Source of the DNA: Xenopus tropicalis | Lineage: Eukaryota > Chordata > Amphibia > Anura > Pipidae | NCBI RefSeq assembly: GCF_000004195.4 | Contig: NC_030677.2 | Location: forward strand, 45,633,142-45,697,141 | Reading direction: 5' to 3' | DNA: 64,000 nucleotides | Part shown: positions 54,452 to 64,000 of the stretch, piece after piece | Position numbering within the stretch: the stretch's first letter is position 1 | Layout of the letters: each line of letters opens with the position of its first letter | Notes under the pieces: generated by a model | What the model was told of the DNA's origin: nothing | Database searches by the model: none | Seen by the model: only the letters and a program-made list of their open reading frames with translations | Translations under genes and position numbers: made by a program

Positions 54452-56127
54452 GGGGGACATTTATTAATGTCCGAACGCTCCAAGGGAATCCGAGCGTATT
54501 TTCTGCGACAATGTCGTACCTTGCGACAAAATTTGTGCGACAATACGATCGTATTTTGCGCCAAGTACGAAAGTTTTGCATTCATTCAAGCTTCGGTATC
54601 GTCACTTTCCTTGGGCCAGGTTGGAGCTGCAGAGTGCCATTGAGCCCTATGGGAGACTTTCCTTGGGCCGGGTTGGAGCTGCAGAGTGCCATTGAGCCCT
54701 ATGGGAGACTTTCCTTGGGCCGGGTTGGAGCTGCAGAGTGCCATTGAGCCCTATGGGAGACTTTCCTTGGGCCGGGTTGGAGTAGCAGAGTGCCATTGAG
54801 CCCTATGGGAGACTTTCCTTGGGCCGGGTTGGATCTGCAGAGTGCCATTGAGTCCTATGGGAGACTTTCCTTGGGCCGGGTTGGAGCTGCAGAGTGCCAT
54901 TGAGCCCTATGGGAGACTTTCCTTGGGCCAGGTTGGAGCCGCAGAGTGCCATTGAGTCCTATGGGAGACTTTCCTTGGGCCAGGTTGGAGCTGCAGAGTG
55001 CCATTGAGTCCTATGGGAGACTTTCCTTGGGCCAGGTTGGAGCTGCAGAGTGCCTTTGAGCCCTATGGGAGACGTTCCTTGGGCCGGGTTGGAGCTGCAG
55101 AGTGCCATTGAGCCCTATGGGAGACGTTCCTTGGGCCGGGTTGGAGCTGCAGAGTGCCATTGAGCCCTATGGGAGACTTTCCTTGGGCCGGGTTGGAGCT
55201 GCAGAGTGCCATTGAGCCCTATGGGAGACGTTCCTTGGGCCGGGTTGGAGCTGCAGAGTGCCATTGAGCCCTATGGGAGACTTTCCTTGGGCCGGGTTGG
55301 AGCTGCAGAGTGCCATTGAGTCCTATGGGAGACTTTCCTTGGGCCGGGTTGGAGTAGCAGAGTGCCATTGAGCCCTATGGGAGACTTTCCTTGGGCCGGG
55401 TTGGAGTAGCAGAGTGCCATTGAGCCCTATGGGAGACTTTCCTTGGGCCAGGTTGGAGCTGCAGAGTGTTATTGAGCCCTATGGGAGACTTTCCTTGGGC
55501 CAGGTTGGAGCTGCAGAGTGTTATTGAGCCCTATGGGAGACGTTCCTTGGGCCAGGTTGGAGCTGCAGAGTGCCATTGAGCCCTATGGGAGACTTTCCTT
55601 GGGCCGGGTTGGAGCCGCAGAGTGCCATTGAGCCCTATGGGAGACTTTCCTTGGGCCAGGTTGGAGCTGCAGAGTGCCATTGAGCCCTATGGGAGACTTT
55701 CCTTGGGCCAGGTTGGAGCTGATGAGTGCCATTGAGCCCTATGGGAGACTTTCCTTGGGCCAGGTTGAAGCTGCAGAGTGCCATTGAGCCCTATGGGAGA
55801 CTTTCCTTGGGCCGGGTTGGAGCTGCAGAGTGCCATTGAGCCCTATGGGAGACTTTCCTTGGGCCGGGTTAGAGCTGCAGAGTGCCATTGAGCCCTATGG
55901 GAGACTTTCCTTGGGCCATAATTTAATAATAGATTGTTACAATTTGCCTGGGACATTTACCATTAACTTGTACAGAACCTCAACAGCTTTTAGATGGCAT
56001 ATTTTTAAATTTGAGTTTTTCATGGTTTTGAGGCAAAATTAATGGTGAAAAATGCACGTTTTTTTTTGTTACACGTGTTTTGGTACAAAACATATGAACC
56101 AATTACAATCCTTAGTAAATCTGCCCA
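54452..56127 (-). mobile_element. element E: GGGG-ended element with minisatellite core
   Basis: The left end is TAA/GGGGGACATTTATTAATGTCCGAACG. The right end in reverse complement is TGGGCAGATTTACTAAGG, with TTA outside. The left arm has TGCGACAATGTCGTACC and GCGACAATACGATCGTA words. The junction TTGCATTCATTCAAGCTTCGGTATCG before the array is the reverse complement of the array exit of A and B. The right arm is unlike the others and eroded. Confidence 0.65.
54604..55917 (-). repeat. 52-bp minisatellite, about 25 units
   Basis: Same unit as in A to D, in reverse orientation. Private variants here include GAGACGTTCC (five units) and GGAGTAGCAG (three units), which the other arrays lack. The array has therefore spread its own variants since separation. 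Confidence 0.95.
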
Positions 56128-56680
56128 TTAGATAAGTGAGAGGCATGGTGTCTGTGGTCTGATGAAATAAATAACCAAAGGTATGTATGGAGAAAAAAAG
56201 AGAATCATTTGAAGATAATACATCTTGCCAACTATTTGGCATGGGGGTGGATCTATTACACTTTGGAATGGTGTGACATTCAGTGATACAGGGAATATTG
56301 TGCTGCTAGAGTGAAGTCCTGGAAGGTAACAGCCCACAGTCAGTGATATTGATATGACCCCACATTTTCTTTCTGATACATCTCTGATTCAAATGATAAA
56401 ACCCATATAATAATTAGCACCGCATAGTCCTCCAATCCATTTTCAAACTCCATCAATAAGTCAATTACTGCTATTACTGTCAGTCTCTGCAATTCCAGTG
56501 ACTGCCTGCCATTGTCAATTTAAAAACCCTTTCTATGCTGAGAGCAAAACCTTCCGTATACATGTCTCTTTTGCAGGAAAAATGCCTCCATACTTTTCCG
56601 TGTATTTAACCAATCACCCACTACTTTTAATTAATATGGGGTTCCTCGTCTGAACCATAAACCTGTGTTATGTTCAAGTT
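56128..56680. other. no gene recognised
   Basis: No supported feature. Confidence 0.4.
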
Positions 56681-56682
56681 GA

Positions 56683-56757
56683 TCCAAATTATGGAAAGAT
56701 CTCTTATGCAGAAAACCACAGGTCCTGAGCATTCTGGATAACAGGTTCCATACCTTT
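56683..56757. mobile_element. terminal fragment of TA-flanked MITE
   Basis: ATCCAAATTATGGAAAGATCTC, CAGAAAACCACAGGTCCTGAGC and TTCTGGATAACAGGTTCCATACC match the end of the 10353 family. Confidence 0.65.
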
Positions 56758-56957
56758 ATAGCAATAGCACCTGAAGACTTCAAAAAGGTATTAATGCACC
56801 CTGTATGTGGTTTGCAAGATGAGTGTGATTTTACAAATGTCTGTGAAATATAGCTTGATTTATAAATGGAAAATACTCCTTTAATTTACTGTATAGGCAT
56901 CGTTTGCATCTTGCATTAATATACAATTTACAGAATGAAAGAAACAGTTAAGTAAAG

Positions 56958-57215
56958 TTAATGTGAATGAGGTTTCAGGCCCTGATGGAATGTAGCCCAG
57001 AGCACAAGAACCCTTTGTTCAGTTTTAGTCAGGCCACTATTTGTGATTTTGTCAGAATCCCATCTGATATTGAGTGGAGGAAAGCCGATGAATATTTAAA
57101 AGGGGGTTATGGTCTCTACCTGGCACTTAATTCGTTTGCAAGGCAAAACCGATTAGCATCTCTGAAGCAAATGAAGGCAAATATCAACATACAGCGTAAG
57201 CGAGCAGTGCCGTGA
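56958..57215 (+). pseudogene. possible older CR1 reverse-transcriptase fragment
   Basis: GGTTTCAGGCCCTGATGGAATG reads (V)SGPDGM, a start of the CR1 RT domain. IPSDIEWRKAD followed by a disturbed FKKG-like segment and SLPG-like residues then matches the next conserved block. The fragment is very decayed and its frame changes, so the call is tentative. Confidence 0.4.
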
Positions 57216-57445
57216 CAAGCTTACACAGTCAGAGATCGCAGGGCATAAAGCCTTTACCAAAAAATGAAATTTTCCAATCAAAGGGCTTTATTAATTTAGG
57301 GGTGAATAATCACCAACCCTAAGGGCCACCCCAATTTAACAGCTATATATGATCAAACATTTGCTACTTGTCTAGTATCCCATAGCAACCAAATAGCACA
57401 AAATACATCTGTGTTTAGTTGCTATGGGTTAATTTAGACTTTTTA

Positions 57446-58052
57446 TTACCTCATAAACCCCTTAAGAAGGATATTAATGAGCTGGAGAGAGTGCAGAGAC
57501 TGCAACTAAACTGGTAAAGGGGATGGAAGATTTAAACTATGAGGTGAGACTGTCGAGGTTGGGGTTGTTTTCTCTGGAAAAGAGGCGCTTGCGAGGGGAC
57601 ATGATTACTCTGTACAAGTACATTAGAGGGGATTATAGGCAGTTGGGGGATGTTCTTTTTTCCCATAAAAACAATCAACGCACCAGAGGTCACCCCTATA
57701 GATTAGAGGAACAGAGCTTCCATTTGAAGCAGCGTAGTTGGTTTTTCACGGTGAGGGCAGTGAGGTTGTGGAATGCCCTTCCTAGTGATGTGGTAATGGC
57801 AGATTCTGTTAATGCCTTTAAGAGGGGCCTGGATGAGTTCTTGAACAAGCAGAATATCCAAGGCTATTGTGATACTAATATCTACAGTTAGTATTAGTGG
57901 TTGTATATATAGTTTATGTATGTGAGTGTATAGATTGGTAGGTGTGGGTTGTGTGTGTTGGGTTTACTTGGATGGGTTGAACTTGATGGACACTGGTCTT
58001 TTTTCAACCCTATGTAACTATGTAACTATGTAACTATGTTACCTCATAAACC
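57446..58052 (+). mobile_element. 5'-truncated CR1-like LINE with 14-bp target duplication
   Basis: TTACCTCATAAACC flanks the insert on both sides (57446-57459 and 58039-58052), so the insert is 57460-58038. It contains only the last part of the coding region and the 3' UTR with GATGGACACTGGTC, ending in (TAACTATG)n. The duplication is perfect, and the copy is better preserved than that at 43487. Confidence 0.92.
57460..57891 (+). pseudogene. C-terminal part of CR1 reverse transcriptase ORF
   Basis: The frame reads MEDLNYEVRLSRLGLFSLEK, RRLRGDMITLYKYIRG, RTRGHPYRLEEQSFHLKQ, then NALPSDVVMADSVNAFKRGL and a stop. The RRLRGD-x-I-x-LYKY motif is typical of the C-terminal tail of CR1 and L2 ORF2. 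The catalytic RT motifs are absent because of 5' truncation. Confidence 0.85.
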
Positions 58053-59280
58053 TCTAAAGACTTAAAATAACTGATGCACCAAATCCATTATTTTTCAAAT
58101 ACTAAACTCTCCCCAAAAGATTGGGACAATGAGGAAAAATACATACTTGAAAGGTAATTCCAAGACTAAACCAATCTGACCCAATAACTCTTTTATAGAA
58201 GCTAGTAGACAATCAGAAAAATATAGACATTTAGCTTTTAATATTTTTATATGATGAGGTCCAGGAGATAAAAAAGGAAAATGGTGCCCCTTTTAGTATA
58301 TAATATATTTTGATGTGTAGGACATCTGCAAAAATTCATAAGTCTTGTAACTGGCAGAAGCTCCAGTGAAAGATTTGGCCAAGCTCTGAACTAAAAGAAA
58401 GCCCTAATTGGCATTTTCAAACACAAACAAGCTCCCCAAAAATTGCATTTGCCAAAATTGTCAAATTCACTTCTCCAGAGCTTTAAAATGACATGACTTC
58501 ATGGCTTTGGAGTCAGTTAAGCTGAGGAATAAAGGTTCAGCTAAATGCATATCCAGCGTAGTGTTGGGAGTCAACTCAATCCAAAACCAAATCCTGGATT
58601 TGGCGAAGATTTCCTAAGAATTATTTTTAAATTTTGACAGCTAAGTTTTGTTGCTGTTTAGAACCCCAGTCTGTAACATTAAATGATAAATATATATTAT
58701 AAAGGGCAAACTGCTGGTACATTAAACAGCACAAAGATTGAAAAGAAGGATATATGAAGTAGGCGAGATATGGAAACCTTTCGGCTTTGGCTAATGTTAC
58801 AAGCATTAAGCACTGGCTTTCTGTAATGCTGGGAAAAATACAATTTATTTCAATCTTTGCCAATGAATCATAATTCAGCATGTTCGTATAAACTGAGCAA
58901 GTGAGCGCAGGAAACATGGAAGTGTGTTATGGAAGCATGAATAAAGAAGCTTCTCGGAAAGTAATTACAAGAAAATGAGGCAGTTCTTACTAAGGATTGC
59001 TGGCTGACTGCAGCTTAAGTATAAGGCTCAAGATCACTTAGAGCAGGTGTAGTTAGTCCGACAGAACTAATGGAAGCCCACATGACTGCCTAATGCCTAT
59101 TATAAGCTATTAGAAATGAATATTCAGATAAATTACACTTACGCAACATCATTCTGAACACATTCCTAGTTCACCTAAAAAATAACATGTAATCCTACAG
59201 ACAGAGGAGAAGCGCTGTCAGTGATAAGGAATAGGACAGACAAAGCAGAACAGACAAAGCAGATCACTGCAGTGCAATTG
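58053..59280. other. no gene recognised
   Basis: No supported feature. Confidence 0.4.
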
Positions 59281-59288
59281 TTGTAGAG

Positions 59289-59556
59289 CAGAGGTCCCCA
59301 GCCTTTATTTTTACCCATGAGCCACATTCAAATGTAAAAAGAGTTGGGGAGCAACACAAGCATGAAAAAGTTCCTGGGGTGCCAAATAAGAGCTGTGATT
59401 GGCTATTTGGTAGCCCCTATTTGGAAGCTCTGCTTGGCAGTACAGCTGGTTTTTATACCAAAACTTGCCTCCAAGCCAGGAATTCAAAAATCAAAAATAA
59501 GCACCTGCTTTCAGGCCACTTGTTGGGGAGCAACATGTTGCTCAAGAGTCACACCT
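59289..59556 (+). mobile_element. hAT-like MITE, right terminus lost
   Basis: The left end is CAGAGGTCCCCAGCCTTTATTTTTACCC, followed by GAGCCACATTCAAATGTAAA, GGGGAGCAACACAAGCATGA and AGCACCTGCTTTCAGGCCACTTG. TTGTAGAG, which fits the hAT nTnTAGAn preference, lies at 59281-59288 and again at 59557-59564. The expected inverted CCTCTG end is missing, so a deletion stopped at or near the duplication. Related copy at 3076-3330. Confidence 0.68.
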
Positions 59557-59602
59557 TTGTAGAGAATGTGACCCCATTCTGTTCATATCTACAAAACCCC
59601 AA

Positions 59603-59633
59603 AGCATTCTGGATAACAGATCCCCATACCTAT
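59603..59633. mobile_element. tip fragment of TA-flanked MITE
   Basis: GCATTCTGGATAACAGATCCCCATACCTATA matches the right terminus of the 10353 family. Confidence 0.5.
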
Positions 59634-60031
59634 AGCATAAATCTGTTCTACATACTTTCTATAAATGTAAAACTGAAGAATGTTGAAAATGTATCAAAAT
59701 ATAAAAAGTGGCTAATTTACTGGTTATTTTGGTGACCTTCCTGTGGCATACCCACTATCTGTTCTGCTTTTCCCTGAGAGACAGTTTTCTCTTCCATTTC
59801 TTATCCTCCATAGGAGAGGTGACAGCAGTGCACTGGATCTGTCAGGAAGCCCATCATGTTAACCCCTAAAGAGACAGTATCAGTTGATACACCAGTTAGT
59901 AAGATGTATGCCAGATACAAGAAGGTAGTGTGTTTTAGGGGTTTGGAAAGGAAAGCAACTGCAGGTAGAGAGCAGAGAGAATGGTAAAACAGTAAGGCAA
60001 ACAGGAGACTGACTGTACAGCCCCAGGATAA
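59634..60031. other. no gene recognised
   Basis: No supported feature. Confidence 0.4.
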
Positions 60032-60153
60032 GATTGTGTAGGGAATGTGAAGACATTACACATCCCTACTGTGTGAATTTTAACCTGTGCCCTAGGGGGA
60101 AGATGTGTTTCTCTATGCCCAGGGGTAGTAAGTGTAGTTCCTGTCCCTCAGTC

Positions 60154-60160
60154 TATAAAA
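60154..60160 (+). promoter_or_regulatory. TATA box of the solo LTR
   Basis: GTCTATAAAAGGGG, about 118 bp into the LTR and 113 bp upstream of the AATAAA. Confidence 0.65.
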
Positions 60161-60272
60161 GGGGAAGAAGCACACAGTTCTGGTTTTGAACCACTCCATG
60201 AAGGAGGCGGATGCTGATAGAGAGTCTGAGGCAATTAAGTCATAAGGTAACTCAAGCCTTAGTAAAGTCATG

Positions 60273-60278
60273 AATAAA
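60273..60278 (+). terminator. AATAAA poly(A) signal of the solo LTR
   Basis: TGAATAAAGTACTCTGTGATG, a canonical hexamer followed by a TG-rich stretch. Confidence 0.6.
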
Positions 60279-60319
60279 GTACTCTGTGATGATATGAAGA
60301 CAGTGGCAGGTAGCTCCTG

Positions 60320-60835
60320 TTAGAGTACACTCTTGGAGTAGTAAGACAGACAGTGTGACAGGAGAATTAAGTGAGGTTGCTCCCCAGCAACAACCACCAG
60401 ATTGGAGCACATGGAGCACACTGTAAGACTGCAATATACTGAAAGGGCAGACACCAGAGGTGAGTATGGTGATGTGGAATTATGCCATGAACCTTTTGTG
60501 TACAAAGTAAGTTCCGTCTGATATGATATTTCCTCAGGAACAATATAGTTGAGCTCTTCCTCCAATACATCTGAGAGGGCCCAGCCGATGTGAGGAGTCA
60601 TATTTAGCAGTGCACTACTCTTAGGAAAAGCTGTAGCGTAAGTATCTATAGGGCTACAATCACTATAGAATATGCCACAGTATGCTACAAGGAGAAATAA
60701 TGTTAGCTCAGGTGGGTGCCTATAGTTGGAAGCCATACAAAGTACAGCCTGAGTCCGGGGGAGACTACCTGCCATGTCAGTAGAACAATGGACAGTTGAG
60801 GCTGTAAAAACCTCCCAAAAAAGGTGCATGCACAA
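60320..60835 (-). other. 171-codon open frame, unassigned
   Basis: It is open without stops for 171 codons from ATG at 60835, unusually long for this AT-rich window. It contains ALLNMTPHIGWALSDVLEEE and TKGSWHNSTSPYSP, but I recognise no family. The last 27 codons run into the solo LTR, so the frame cannot have been native in full. It could be a decayed exon or chance. Confidence 0.15.
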
Positions 60836-62096
60836 GGAAGGATGGTTTAAATAAAGATAAAAGGTATGTAGCTGTATCTTTCAAGGTAACTATGTAATAG
60901 ATGAGAAATCTGTTTGCTAATACAGTAAATTCTGCTCATGTTGAAATCAAACAGAAGAAAGGGACATAAGGAGCTGCAATTTCAATATTACCATTTAGAC
61001 AGTTACGGAGCGCAGAGAAAAGCTGCACTGTTAGCACTCTAAATAATTAATTTAATTATATGAATTGTTTGCTTTGTGCTATTTTTTTTGCCACCAAGGC
61101 TGGTGATATTACAATGTGCTGTACTTAGCAATACGAGGATTTAATCTGCTGTACAAGAGGCATTCAGGGCACACAGTAATAATAAGCTAAAGGGGAAACC
61201 AAGGACTATTTAATCTACTAGTCTTGCATACATAACCGTACAGCTTTTTGGCTTTAATATAATTTCATTAAGTATCATTACTGAAGTTAAATAACACTAA
61301 AAGTGCAGACACAAGGCTAATCTCACTTTTAGGTTCAAAAATAAATAAATAAAAATATAGAAGAGTCAAGTGGTGAATCCTGTGCTTATAAACTAAAGAG
61401 GGCTTTAATGTCCAATTGGCTGTGCTTCAGCTATATTACAACTCCCAGCAGACCTCAGATTGGACGTCCACGATGAATTATTGTGTATCTTTGTTAACAC
61501 CCGGTAACCTATGCTCTTATTGAATAATAATAACAAACAATGAGAACGACCACTGTCAATATTTGCCTGTATTGTATAACTGATTTATTTCATTAACTTG
61601 TAATGAGTAATTCATTAACAAAGCTCATTAATAGTCTAATTATAATAAAGCAAGTCACAAGGCGGTAGTTTTCCCCCATAACATGCTTGATATGTAGGCA
61701 CATATTGGATTCAAGGCTATACTGACCCCAAGGAGCCTGTTTCTATAAGTGGAGCTGTGCCAGCTGGTTCCATGCCCACAGTTTTCAGCACTTTACTTAT
61801 CTGTAGAATTCATTTCAATTACAATCTTTTCAAGGATTTCTAAAAGGTGCAACCCACAATGGTGTGATAAAGAACAGAACATTTCATAAAGTTTAGCTAT
61901 AATCCAAGCTGTTTAATTTAACATATTAACAGAGCTGTAAGGGATAGGCTCAGGGCAGTCTTCCAATCCCTACTTTGGTTTCAGTGTATAATAAGGATTG
62001 AGAGTCACACTATGAACCTCATCTCCAGGACATGGAGCAAAGGAAAACAGTATCACACTTCAAATATGGTGCCGTATGCAGTATGGTGCAGTAGAA
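60836..62096. other. no gene recognised
   Basis: No supported feature. Confidence 0.4.
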
Positions 62097-62099
62097 TTA

Positions 62100-62356
62100 G
62101 GGGCATATTTATTATGCTGTGTAAAAAACGGCGAGAAAATTCGCCACACATTGCCAGGCTTCGCCGTGTAAAAATGGCGTAAAAACGGCGTAAAATCGGC
62201 GTAATTGTTTTACGCGTTTTTTCTTCCACCGGAACTTATGGAAAATATTGGCGTAATATCCGGTGTTCAGATGGCGATCTTTTCCATTTATTTTACACAG
62301 CTTTTTACTCCGTTTTTTCGGCGAATTAGTTTTACACAGCATAATAAATACGCCCC
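62100..62356. mobile_element. MITE, GGGGCATATTTATTATGC termini
   Basis: The left end is GGGGCATATTTATTATGCTGTG. The right end in reverse complement is GGGGCGTATTTATTATGCTGTG. Flanks are TTA (62097-62099) and TTG. The interior is packed with AACGGCG, GGCGTAA and CGCC words that pair across the middle. It is longer than its relative at 2874-3047. Confidence 0.75.
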
Positions 62357-62796
62357 TTGGTGTATTCTTGTTTTAAGGAAGCTACAGTACGATTCATTGG
62401 GCACAGTACTGACCACCTTAAGGATAGGAGAGGGGAATATTACTAAAATATATTCTACTACTACGTGCAAATAGATATTTCCATAATGAAACACTGCTAT
62501 TTTAAGAGCTAAAGTAAACCCTCCAACCTGCATTATTTCCTAAAGATAAATAAAGTTTAAAATGTGTAACTAAAGGTACAAAAGCTCACCAATAACAAAG
62601 TAGGGGCAGGGTGCACATGCCCCAGACCTACAGCTTGAGGAGGAAATCTACACCGACAGAGTTGCAGCAGGTACTCACAAATCCCACCATCTGGTGCTGT
62701 AAAGGAAAAGCAAATAGTATTTCAAGCAATTGCAGAGCAACAACCTTGCACGTTTCGTGCACATAGTACTTAATGCAGGGCCCTTACAAGTAGTGA

Positions 62797-62871
62797 TGAC
62801 CAAATTATGTAAAGGTCCCTTATCCAGAAAACCCCAGGTCCTGAGCATTCTGGATAATAGGTCCCATACTT
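62797..62871. mobile_element. terminal fragment of TA-flanked MITE
   Basis: CCAAATTATGTAAAGGTCCCTTA, CCAGAAAACCCCAGGTCCTGAGC and TTCTGGATAATAGGTCCCATAC match the 10353 family end. Confidence 0.65.
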
Positions 62872-62879
62872 GTACTAGT

Positions 62880-62980
62880 AAAAAAACTATTTTTATGAAG
62901 CAGGGTTTTACATATAAGCTTCTTTATGCAATATATGTTTATAGAGATCTATATTTTTGGGGGGTATCGTTTTCCTTTAA
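62880..62980 (+). mobile_element. right end of a T2/Kolobok-type element
   Basis: GAAGCAGGGTTTTACATATAAGC, TTATGCAATATATGTTTATAGAGA and GGGGGGTATCGTTTTCCTTTAA are shared with 28096-28184. The TTAA tip is at 62977-62980. The left end is absent. Confidence 0.65.
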
Positions 62981-64000
62981 GCCATACCCAGGGCCTGCCG
63001 GTTCAGCCCCTACAGACTAATTCCACAACTTTTCTGCCTGTGTGTGGGGCTCTCAGATGGGCCTATTTAAATGATACTTCAGGAGATTATCAATCCGGCA
63101 GATTTTAAAATCACATCCCAGTGAGGACTGCATTGGCTCAATCATGTGCCCGATGGCCTGCATTCCCACTATTGTGAGGGAAAAACGATTGGATCAGCCC
63201 AATATTGCCCAGATTCCCTAGTTTAGTGATCTTTATTTGTATAGCCAGTATTAGACTTGAACATGCAAGGGAAGTGTGGGAAAGGAAGGATGGCAGTGTG
63301 TGGAGCTGCCTTTTCCCCTGGTAGAATCATTTTCTAAAATTAAAAAACCGGCGCATCAAAAAGCCTTGGGGATTGGATTCATTGGAGGAGGGGGCTAAAA
63401 TTTTTGCCCCCCTCTAGTGAATCTGGCTTTACTTGTCCTTAAACATAAAAAATGTAAAATATTTACAGAAATACACATACCAATTGAATATGATTTTTAT
63501 TGGCCATTTATTAGGATTTCTGGTGGATAAAGTTGGTATTTTCTGTCTGTACAGTTCTTCTAGAACACTTCTGTTGGCCAAATAGCTCATTTTGCACAAC
63601 AAGCTTTAAAAAGCAGTTATTTCCCTTCTCAGTATATACTAAGATGGATATATTGCTGTGAACATGAAAAAGAGAGGACATGCCAAACAGACTCCTAGCT
63701 GTCCAGCAGTCTATTAGCCCAACAAGGAGATATAACAGAATAGTAATCTATTTGCCGTCTAGACGAAAAATGGTAGTTTAGTCTAACTATAGGGACAAAT
63801 ACAGCTTCAAACCACAGAGGAGCTGCCGACAACGGCTAAAAGAGAAGTGATCCATGAGCTACATTTACTGTACCTTCAAGATATCTTATTCCAGCAGCAT
63901 AATTCACGTTAACAGCATTCTGTTCTCAGACAACAAGTTTAACTGATATTTATAGCGATAGACAATTCCAGGGAAAGTAGTATAAGCAAATGGCTTGGCT
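62981..64000. other. no gene recognised
   Basis: A possible degraded GTGGCCATACA-type MITE lies near 63080-63220 (CCGATGGCC, CGATTGGATCAGCCC). Otherwise nothing is supported. Confidence 0.35.

Larger units (their letters stand above)
60037..60399 (+). mobile_element. solo LTR, 363 bp, with 5-bp target duplication
   Basis: It starts TGTAGGGAATGTGAAG and ends CAACAACCACCA, so the tips are TG...CA. GATTG flanks it on both sides (60032-60036 and 60400-60404). TATAAAA lies at 60154 and AATAAA at 60273, a spacing that fits the R region of a retrovirus-like or Gypsy LTR. No internal region follows, and the duplication lies directly outside, so recombination between two LTRs left this copy. No protein-coding part remains. 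Confidence 0.82.

Overview
The window looks like intergenic or intronic DNA from a frog of the genus Xenopus. It is AT-rich and I find no intact host gene, tRNA or rRNA. It is crowded with repeat families I recognise as frequent in Xenopus: TTAA-flanked T2/Kolobok-type MITEs, GGGGC-ended MITEs with TAA target duplications, TA-flanked MITEs starting CAGGTATGGGA, hAT MITEs including a SPIN-type copy, CR1-like LINEs with (TAACTATG)n tails, and LTRs. Species level (tropicalis or laevis) cannot be decided from the sequence. Family names come from memory of the families and from termini and target duplications visible here, not from a database search.

Layout. 1-7.9 kb: scattered old repeats (hairpin 578-661, SINE-like 999-1252, MITEs, hAT fragment). 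7.9-10 kb: a T2-type MITE split by a young Tc1 element (8274-9854) with almost identical 199-bp inverted repeats and a broken DD34E transposase. 10.3-11.8 kb: a TA-flanked MITE split by element A, which carries a 52-bp minisatellite. 13.6-19.5 kb: more MITEs. 20.6-22.5 kb: element B with about 29 minisatellite units. 24.3-28.2 kb: a T2-type element split by elements C (one unit) and D (about 48 units, reverse orientation). 32.1-34.3 kb: a minus-strand LTR-like sequence split by a 902-bp hAT element with a perfect 8-bp target duplication. 35.7-36.9 kb: another LTR-like sequence split by a MITE, then a hammerhead-like fragment. 39-42.8 kb: T2 and hAT MITEs. 43.5-44.6 kb: a decayed CR1 LINE. 45.7 kb: the SPIN-type hAT. 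47.8-48.2 kb: a MITE folding into six successive hairpins. 48.4-49.1 kb: a degenerate repeat of about 215 bp with a preserved reading frame. 54.5-56.1 kb: element E with about 25 minisatellite units. 57.4-58.1 kb: a 5'-truncated CR1 copy with a 14-bp target duplication. 59.3-60.4 kb: a hAT fragment and a clean solo LTR with TATA box and AATAAA. The rest is unique or unrecognised sequence.

How it fits together. The region is a record of nested insertions. At least seven elements sit inside older ones, so relative ages can be read off directly. The strongest unusual feature is one 52-bp unit found in five inverted-repeat elements, in both orientations and at copy numbers from 1 to about 48, with higher-order repeats in two arrays. 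Together the arrays make up about 6 kb, or 9-10% of the window. The only coding remnants I can support are the Tc1 transposase pseudogene and CR1 reverse-transcriptase pseudogenes.
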